Shown here piece after piece: positions 59,081 through 64,000 of a stretch of 64,000 nucleotides of DNA (position 1 is its first letter; each line of letters begins with the position of its first letter). Source of the stretch: Myxococcus sp. CA023 (GTDB taxonomy: Bacteria; Myxococcota; Myxococcia; Myxococcales; Myxococcaceae). Below the pieces are notes generated by a model. It worked only from the letters and a program-made list of their open reading frames with translations, did not search any database and was not told the DNA's origin. The position numbers and the translations under genes were made by a program. The DNA lies in contig NZ_JAAEAH010000013.1 of the NCBI RefSeq assembly GCF_010998615.1, forward strand, positions 62,001 to 126,000. Reading direction: 5' to 3'.

Positions 59081-60255
59081 CGGAGCAGACCCCTGGCGTG
59101 GATGCCGCGGCACCCGCCGCCGCGGCGCGAGGCGGGCGCTGGCCCTGGGTGTTCGCCGCCTTGCTCCTGGTGCTGCTGGGGCTCGGCGTGGCGCCACGGT
59201 TGGAGCGGTCGCGCGCGTTGGATCGGCGTGAAGCGGAAGCCCGCCTGCCGCCGCTCGTGGCCACCGCGCGCGTGACGCGGTCCGAGCCGAAGGCGGAGCT
59301 CACGTTGCCAGGGACGGTCCTTCCCAGTCAGCGCGCGTCGCTGCACGCTCGCATCAATGGCTTCGTGGGCCGCATCCACGTCGACCTGGGCGACCGGGTC
59401 CACGCAGGCCAGTTGCTGGCGGAGCTTGAAGCGCCCGAGCTCCAGGCGGAGTGTCACCGGGCCCGGGCGCGCCTGGATGAGACGGAGCGGAACCTGGAGC
59501 TCGCTCGCGCGTCCGCGCGGCGCGGGCAGATTCTCGCGGGAGAGGGCAACGTCAGCCACGAGGTGGCGGAAGAGGCGCGGGCGCGGGCCAACTCCGCGGA
59601 GGCTTCTCTGAAGAGCGCGAAGGCGGAGGTGGATCGCCTCGATGCGTTGTACGCGTATCGCCGCGTGGTGGCGCCGTTTGATGGTGTCATCGTGCGTCGC
59701 AACGTGGACCGGGGAGCACTGGTCACCGCGGGCAGTGGCAGCGGCATGACGAGCCTGTTCGAACTCGCGCAAACGCACACGCTGAAGGTCTACGTGGATG
59801 TGCCGCAGTCCCTCGCCCATGACATCCGGCCGGGGCTGGAAGCGCGGATCTCCACGCTGGATGCGCCCGCGCGGGCGCTGCCGGGACGCGTGGTGCGGAC
59901 CGCGGGGGCGTTGGACCCAGGGACCCGCACGCTCCTGACGGAGGTGCAGCTCGCCAACGCAGAGGCGCTGTTCGCCGGGGCATTCGTGCGCGTCCGGTTG
60001 CTCATCGAGCGCGAGGCTCCGCCCATGCTCATCCCCGCCAGCGCGCTGGCCGTGCGGAGGGAGGGGCCCACGGTCCTCGTGGTGGGGGAGGCGAATGCCG
60101 TCCAGCAGCGCGTGGTCGTGCTGGGGCGTGACCTGGGCGCTCATGTCGAGGTGATGGACGGATTGTCCGCCGAGGACCGGGTGGTGCTGAGCCCACCGGA
60201 CACCCTGGGCGATGGGCGCGTGGTGCGCGTCGCGGAAGGGCGTGCCGCGCGCTAG
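59077..60255 (+). CDS. RND periplasmic adaptor (membrane fusion protein)
   Basis: The protein has 392 residues. A signal anchor (WPWVFAALLLVLLGLGV) is followed by the biotinyl-lipoyl half (NGFVGRIHVDLGDRVHAGQLLAELEAPEL). An alpha-helical hairpin rich in Ala/Arg/Glu comes next, then the second lipoyl half (RRVVAPFDGVIVRRNVDRGALV), a beta-barrel (TLKVYVDVPQSL) and a membrane-proximal domain. It bridges the RND pump to an outer-membrane channel. The GTG start at 59077 overlaps the pump stop (GTGA), which implies coupling and matched amounts. No lipobox is visible, so it is held by the N-terminal helix. Confidence 0.92.
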   Translation: MTEQTPGVDAAAPAAAARGGRWPWVFAALLLVLLGLGVAPRLERSRALDRREAEARLPPLVATARVTRSEPKAELTLPGTVLPSQRASLHARINGFVGRIHVDLGDRVHAGQLLAELEAPELQAECHRARARLDETERNLELARASARRGQILAGEGNVSHEVAEEARARANSAEASLKSAKAEVDRLDALYAYRRVVAPFDGVIVRRNVDRGALVTAGSGSGMTSLFELAQTHTLKVYVDVPQSLAHDIRPGLEARISTLDAPARALPGRVVRTAGALDPGTRTLLTEVQLANAEALFAGAFVRVRLLIEREAPPMLIPASALAVRREGPTVLVVGEANAVQQRVVVLGRDLGAHVEVMDGLSAEDRVVLSPPDTLGDGRVVRVAEGRAAR

Positions 60256-60333
60256 TTCGCGTGGAACTCAGCAAAATCAGATAGGGCTGCCATGTCGGTC
60301 AGTCTTGATATGCTGTGCGGACTGGAGACTTCG

Positions 60334-60642
60334 ATGAAGCGTTTTCTGTGGCTGTCTGTTTTCGCGGTGGCGTTGGTGTCCAACGTGGCCTCCGCGAGCG
60401 AGGAGCTCGCGAAGGCCAAGAGCTGCATGACGTGCCATTCAGCGACGGCGCGGCTGGTCGGTCCCTCGTACAAGGAGATTGCCGCCCGCTATGCGAAGCA
60501 GGAGGGCGTGGAGGACAAGCTGTCGCAGCGCATGCGCAAGGGCAGCAGCGGCGTCTGGGGCGCCATTCCGATGCCGGCGAACGCCCAGGTGTCGGAGGCC
60601 GAGGCGCGCGCGCTGGTGAAGTGGATCATGACGCAGAAGTAG
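60334..60642 (+). CDS. Small c-type cytochrome (class I, c551/c552-like), exported
   Basis: The precursor has 102 residues. A Sec signal peptide (MKRFLWLSVFAVALVSNVASA) is cleaved after about residue 21. The haem motif is CMTCH (Cys31, Cys34, His35), and Met80 in AIPMPAN is the likely sixth ligand. It is a single-haem electron carrier of the periplasm. ATG 60334 is chosen because GGAG lies at 60324-60327 and the signal peptide starts there; an ATG at 60292 would add a non-signal extension. It starts 78 bases after the RND adaptor. Confidence 0.88.
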   Translation: MKRFLWLSVFAVALVSNVASASEELAKAKSCMTCHSATARLVGPSYKEIAARYAKQEGVEDKLSQRMRKGSSGVWGAIPMPANAQVSEAEARALVKWIMTQK

Positions 60643-60694
60643 CGCGCGGAGGAGGCGCCGCCGCCCGTGGCTTCTCTCCCCGTGGGACGTCCGG

Positions 60695-60700
60695 TATAGA
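60695..60700 (+). promoter_or_regulatory. Possible -10 element giving a leaderless parA-like transcript
   Basis: TATAGA ends seven bases before ATG 60708, so transcription would begin at or beside the start codon. It is the loop of a small palindrome, CCGGT-ATAG-ACCGG (60691-60704). No Shine-Dalgarno precedes the ATG, and the -35 match (TTCTCT, 60672) is poor. Confidence 0.3.
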
Positions 60701-60707
60701 CCGGGGC

Positions 60708-61469
60708 ATGGCGTTCATCGCGTTCTCCACCATCAAGGGCGGCGTCGGCAAGACGACGCTCTGCTCGCATGTGGCGGCGGCCCTCGCGGATGCCGGCCGC
60801 CAGGTGCTGCTGCTGGACCTGGACCCCCAGGCCCATGCGTCGCTGGTGCTGGGGCTGGAGAGCCGGGAAGGCCCGTGCGTGGGGGATGCGCTCGGGCCCC
60901 GTCCCAAGCACACGCTGGCGCAGGTGGTGGTGGCGTCACCGAAGCGGCCCGGCTTGTTCATCGCCCCCGCCGCGCCGCGCATGGCCGCGCAGGAGCGCGA
61001 GCTGTTCCAGTGGGGCCACCGCCTCCAAGCGATTCCTCGCGCGCTCAAGACGCTGGGGTGGACGCCGGACATCATCCTCGCGGACACCCCGCCCAGCATC
61101 GGCGCCTACACCGAGGCCGTGCTCGCCTCCGCGGACCTGGTCGTGGCCCCCGTGCCCACCGGCGCCTTCGCGCTCCAGGGGCTGGGGGAAATCGAGACCG
61201 CCTGGCGTGACGTTCGCGAGCAGGGCGGTGAGCTGGTCGCGGTGGTGAATCTGTGGGATCGCCGCACCACCGCGACCAACGAGGCCATGGAGGGCGCGCT
61301 GAGCGAGTCCACCGTGCCCGTGCTGCGGGCTCGGATTCCGCGCTCGGAGTCCATCAACCAGGCGGGGCTGGGCTACGAAGTGGTGTTCGACACGAGCCCC
61401 CAGGCCGCCGGGGTGGAGGAGCTGCGTGCCCTGGCGCAGGAGTTGGCGAAGCGCGTGGGCCTGCGCTGA
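60708..61469 (+). CDS. Orphan ParA/MinD-type ATPase
   Basis: The protein has 253 residues. It has a deviant Walker A motif STIKGGVGKTTL (with the signature first Lys), LLLDLDPQAH (A' motif) and ILADTPPSIG (Walker B). These proteins dimerise on ATP and position DNA, chemosensory clusters or other cargo, or form part of maintenance systems. There is no ParB or other partner gene adjacent: the cytochrome gene is upstream and the Rnk-like gene is convergent downstream. It is therefore not the chromosome partition pair, and its cargo is unknown. A perfect 10-bp inverted repeat follows the stop. Confidence 0.88.
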   Translation: MAFIAFSTIKGGVGKTTLCSHVAAALADAGRQVLLLDLDPQAHASLVLGLESREGPCVGDALGPRPKHTLAQVVVASPKRPGLFIAPAAPRMAAQERELFQWGHRLQAIPRALKTLGWTPDIILADTPPSIGAYTEAVLASADLVVAPVPTGAFALQGLGEIETAWRDVREQGGELVAVVNLWDRRTTATNEAMEGALSESTVPVLRARIPRSESINQAGLGYEVVFDTSPQAAGVEELRALAQELAKRVGLR

Positions 61470-61477
61470 AACGGCAA

Positions 61478-61512
61478 ACGGCACCGTCCGCCACGAGGGC
61501 GCACGGTGCCGT
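61478..61512. terminator. Inverted repeat between convergent parA-like and rnk-like genes
   Basis: The arms 61478-61487 and 61503-61512 are perfect 10-bp complements (ACGGCACCGT/ACGGTGCCGT) around a 15-base loop. It sits between two convergent stops. There is no T-run on either side. Confidence 0.55.
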
Positions 61513-61527
61513 CCGGGGGAAGCCGAA

Positions 61528-61944
61528 TCAGAGGTTGTAGTGGCCCGAGGCCTCGGGCTGGTAGGGCACCGCGACGATGCGCAGCCGCTTGGAGCGTCCG
61601 CCCGGCAGGGGCCAGGTGATGGTCTGCCCCACGGTCAGTCCGATGAGCGCGCTGCCGATGGGGGCCAGGACGGAGATGCGGCCGTCGTCGCTGCTGGCGT
61701 CACGTGGGTAGACGAGGGTGACCTCCCGGCGCTCTCCCGTCTGTTCGTCCTCGAAGACGACCTTGCTGTTCATCGTCACGACGTCGGGCGGCACCTCTTC
61801 CGACGCGACGACGCGGGCCCGGGTCAGCTCCGCGTCAAGCATTTCCGCGAACTCGGCCGTGCGGCCGCCTCCGTTGTGGTCCACCACCTGGCGCAGGCGC
61901 TCCAAGTCGGCTTCGGTCACGATGAGGGTCTGTTCGCTTCGCAT
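61528..61944 (-). CDS. rnk: Rnk/GreA-type nucleoside diphosphate kinase regulator
   Basis: The protein has 138 residues, the length of Rnk. The N-terminal helical part (LIVTEADLERLRQVVDH...LDAELTRARVV) is followed by the GreA/GreB C-terminal FKBP-like domain with VTMNSKVVFEDEQTGE, VTLVYPRDA, ISVLAPIGSALIGL and WPLPGG. Rnk-type proteins bind RNA polymerase and lack the long Gre coiled coil. ATG 61944 is chosen because AGGAGG lies just upstream; an ATG 14 codons earlier has no such site. It lies downstream of gltD on the same strand with a 109-base gap and probably has its own promoter. Confidence 0.85.
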   Translation of the reverse strand: MRSEQTLIVTEADLERLRQVVDHNGGGRTAEFAEMLDAELTRARVVASEEVPPDVVTMNSKVVFEDEQTGERREVTLVYPRDASSDDGRISVLAPIGSALIGLTVGQTITWPLPGGRSKRLRIVAVPYQPEASGHYNL

Positions 61945-62017
61945 GTCAGGGGCCTCCTGTGGGAGGGAGTAATGGGTTAAGCCCATTCTAACTGCCTCGC
62001 CCGCTATTTATTCCTGA

Positions 62018-62035
62018 GTCGCCCAAAAAGGCGAC
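62018..62035 (-). terminator. Small hairpin downstream of gltD
   Basis: GTCGCC (62018-62023) and GGCGAC (62030-62035) pair around a CAAAAA loop, 19 bases after the gltD stop on the minus strand. The stem is only 6 bp and no clear U-tract follows, so this is a weak call. Confidence 0.3.
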
Positions 62036-62053
62036 CCGGGCGTTTCATTCCGC

Positions 62054-63514
62054 TCAGAAGGCGCAGTCCGCGCCCCGGGTGGGCAGCGCGGAGCGCCCCC
62101 CAGAAAGATATGCATCGCAGGCCTTGGCGGCTTCGCGACCGTCTGACAGGGCCCAGACGATGAGGCTGGCGCCCCGGCTCGCGTCCCCGGCGCAGAATAC
62201 CCCGTCCGCGGACGTGGCGAAGCGTGCGTCCACCTGCACCGTGCCGCGGGGAGACAGCTTCACCCCCAGCTCCTCGGAGAGGTTGCCCACCTCGGGCCCC
62301 GTGAAGCCCATGGCCAGCACCAGCAGGTCCGTTTCGAACGTCACCTCGGTGCCGGGGCGTTCAATGAGGCGGGGCAGGGCGCCAGGTCCGGGCTGGAACT
62401 CGATTTCCACGGCCTGCAGCGTCTGGAGCCGTCCGTCGCTGCCCGTCAGCCGCTTCGTCATCAGCGCGAAGCGGCGCTCGCCGCCTTCCTCCTGGCTGGT
62501 GGAGGTGCGGAAGATGACAGGCCACCTCGGCCAGGGGTTGCCCTCCGCGCGCACCGCGGGCGGTGCGGGGAGGAGCTCCACCTGCCGCACGCTCGCCGCA
62601 CCCTGACGCAGCGCGGTACCCAGGCAGTCCGAGCCGGTGTCGCCGCCGCCCAGCACCACGACGTGCCGGCCGGCCGCGTCCAGGCGCGAATCCTTCTGGC
62701 CATGGCCCGAGACGAGCCGGTTCTGGTGCTCCAGGTACTCCATGGCCTGGACGACACCGGACAGCTCGCGTCCGGGGACCTCCAGCTCGCGCGGACGGCG
62801 CGCGCCCATGGCCAGCACCAGGGCGTCATGCTTCGCGCGCAGCTCGCGGTAGCTCAGGGCACCGCCTACGTCCACGCCGGTGACGAAGGTGATGCCCTCG
62901 GCCTCCATCAGCGCCAGGCGCCGGTCCACCACGGACTTCTCCAACTTGAAGTCGGGGATGCCATAGCGCAGCAGGCCACCGGCCCGGGCGTCCCGCTCGT
63001 ACACGGTGACGGTGTGTCCGGCCGCGTTGAGCTGCGCCGCCGCCGCCAGCCCCGCGGGCCCGGAGCCCACCACACCCACCGTCTTCCCGGTGCGGCGTGC
63101 CGGAGGCCGGGGCTTCACCCAGCCCTCCTTGAAGGCCCGTTCGACGATTTCCTTCTCCATCTGCTCGATGGTGACCGGGTCCCGGTCGATGGCGAGCACA
63201 CACGCGGCTTCGCACGGCGCCGGGCACAGCCGGCCCGTCATCTCCGGGAAGCCATTGGTGCGGCTGAGCAAGTCATACGCCTCGCGCCAGCGCCCGCGGT
63301 ACACGGCCTCGTTGAAGTCGGGGATGAGGTTCCCCAGGGGACAGCCCTGGTGACAGAAGGGGACGCCACAGTCCATGCAGCGGCCTGCCTGCCGTTTGGC
63401 CTCGTCGGGGGCCAGCGGCAGCGCGAACTCGCGCCAGTCGCCCAGCCGGTCCGCCTTGTCCCGCTTGTCCGCGTGGACGCGCTCCCACTCGATGAATCCG
63501 GTTGGCTTACCCAT
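62054..63514 (-). CDS. gltD: Glutamate synthase (NADPH) small subunit
   Basis: The protein has 486 residues. The N-terminal iron-sulfur part has CMDCGVPFCHQGCPLGN (Cys46, 49, 54, 58) and CPAPCEAAC. The FAD fold is VGVVGSGPAGLAAA with VTVYERDARAGGLLRYGIP; the NADPH fold is VVVLGGGDTGSDC. A C-terminal GDASRGASLIVWALSDGREAA closes the FAD site. GltD passes electrons from NADPH to the GltB subunit, which makes two glutamates from glutamine and 2-oxoglutarate. Its ATG lies 3 bases after the gltB stop, so the two form one operon read right to left. Confidence 0.96.
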   Translation of the reverse strand: MGKPTGFIEWERVHADKRDKADRLGDWREFALPLAPDEAKRQAGRCMDCGVPFCHQGCPLGNLIPDFNEAVYRGRWREAYDLLSRTNGFPEMTGRLCPAPCEAACVLAIDRDPVTIEQMEKEIVERAFKEGWVKPRPPARRTGKTVGVVGSGPAGLAAAAQLNAAGHTVTVYERDARAGGLLRYGIPDFKLEKSVVDRRLALMEAEGITFVTGVDVGGALSYRELRAKHDALVLAMGARRPRELEVPGRELSGVVQAMEYLEHQNRLVSGHGQKDSRLDAAGRHVVVLGGGDTGSDCLGTALRQGAASVRQVELLPAPPAVRAEGNPWPRWPVIFRTSTSQEEGGERRFALMTKRLTGSDGRLQTLQAVEIEFQPGPGALPRLIERPGTEVTFETDLLVLAMGFTGPEVGNLSEELGVKLSPRGTVQVDARFATSADGVFCAGDASRGASLIVWALSDGREAAKACDAYLSGGRSALPTRGADCAF

Positions 63515-63517
63515 GGC

Positions 63518-64000
63518 TCAGGCCCTCCCCGCCGCGGACTGGGGCAGCGCCGCGGATGTGGACTCCGGTGGTCTGCGCGCGGCGCGCCGTGCCTGGAGGA
63601 CCCGCTTGTAGTCCGTGGGCATCACCTTCACGAAGCGCGGCACCATCAGCTCCCAGTTGTCCAGCACCCGCCGCGCCAGCGCGCTGCCGGTGTGGTGCAG
63701 GTGTCGCTCCACCATGCCGTGCACGAGCCAGATTTCGGACTCGTCCACCAGGGACTCCAGCTCCACCATCTCCAGGTTGCAGCGCTGCCGGAAGGACTGC
63801 TCGCGGTCGAGCACGTAGGCGATGCCGCCGCTCATGCCAGCCGCGAAGTTGCGCCCGGTAGGGCCCAGCACCACCACCGCGCCGCCCGTCATGTATTCGC
63901 AGCCGTGGTCGCCCACGCCCTCCACGACGGCCTGCGCGCCGCTGTTGCGCACCGCGAAGCGCTCACCCGCGAGCCCTCGCAGGTACACCTCGCCGGCCGT
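63518..64000 (-). CDS. gltB: Glutamate synthase large subunit, C-terminal fragment (cut by window edge)
   Basis: The reading frame is open through the right edge, so only the last 160 residues are present. They belong to the GXGXG beta-helix domain: [29 protein letters not shown] and [17 protein letters not shown], then the helical tail with [15 protein letters not shown]. The rest, including the glutaminase and FMN domains, is outside. It is directly followed by gltD. Confidence 0.95.
   Translation of the reverse strand, partial: TAGEVYLRGLAGERFAVRNSGAQAVVEGVGDHGCEYMTGGAVVVLGPTGRNFAAGMSGGIAYVLDREQSFRQRCNLEMVELESLVDESEIWLVHGMVERHLHHTGSALARRVLDNWELMVPRFVKVMPTDYKRVLQARRAARRPPESTSAALPQSAAGRA

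Noticed and set aside
49295-64000. Insertion sequence or integration boundary at the right edge of the PKS cluster
   Set aside because: No transposase, integrase, terminal inverted repeats or tRNA gene was found; base composition is even across 48.7-49.4 kb.

Overview
This window looks like a high-GC myxobacterial chromosome, Myxococcus xanthus or a close relative. About three quarters of it (1-48693) matches the right-hand part of the biosynthetic locus for antibiotic TA (myxovirescin), a trans-acyltransferase PKS/NRPS assembly line. The assignment rests on architecture, because no database search was possible. Three AT-less PKS genes run ta1 (3' part) - taO - taP, followed by a SAM-dependent methyltransferase (taQ) and an lspA gene. 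Counting the partial module at the left edge there are 12 PKS modules. One KS has lost the HGTGT histidine, which leaves 11 extending modules. That agrees with the published model as I remember it: 12 modules in Ta-1/TaO/TaP, 11 acetates, a 28-membered ring and two HMG-type beta-branches. The tandem AT, the HMG-synthase cassette, the starter enzymes and the glycine NRPS module are not here and should lie to the left.

Layout: ta1 C-terminal part (1-21829): KR-ACP / KS-KR-ACP / KS0-ACP / KS-DH-KR-ACP / KS-ACP(beta) / KS-DH-KR-ACP / KS-ACP(beta)-dock. Next is a free-standing FMN-type enoyl reductase (about 21941-23344). taO (23341-38655) is dock-ER / KS-DH-KR-ACP / KS-DH-ACP / KS-DH-KR-ACP / KS. 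taP (38652-47765) is cMT-ACP / KS-DH-KR-cMT-ACP-ER-TE. Two of the junctions are ATGA overlaps, so the ER, taO and taP are probably translationally coupled. taQ (47788-48693) ends in a strong hairpin, and lspA (48767-49294) converges on it. LspA, the type II signal peptidase, is the known cellular target of antibiotic TA, so this copy is a natural self-resistance candidate.

The right quarter (49393-64000) appears to be ordinary chromosome: a hypothetical protein, a DTW-domain protein, a 0.5-kb non-coding stretch, a radical SAM / Nudix / EamA-like membrane protein run, a GMC oxidoreductase with a probable Tat-exported lipoprotein partner, a divergent RND pump with its adaptor, a small c-type cytochrome, an orphan ParA-like ATPase, an Rnk/GreA-like regulator, and gltD with the end of gltB.

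The locus as a whole is probably known. The points most worth a second look are: the KS0 His-to-Gln change; two single beta-branch ACPs on long Pro-rich tethers; three enoyl reductases of two unrelated folds, with both in-line copies oddly placed; a DH with no KR; a module split between two proteins; an ACP type that predicts the following KS type; and lspA next to taQ, with a 13-bp duplication across its stop codon.
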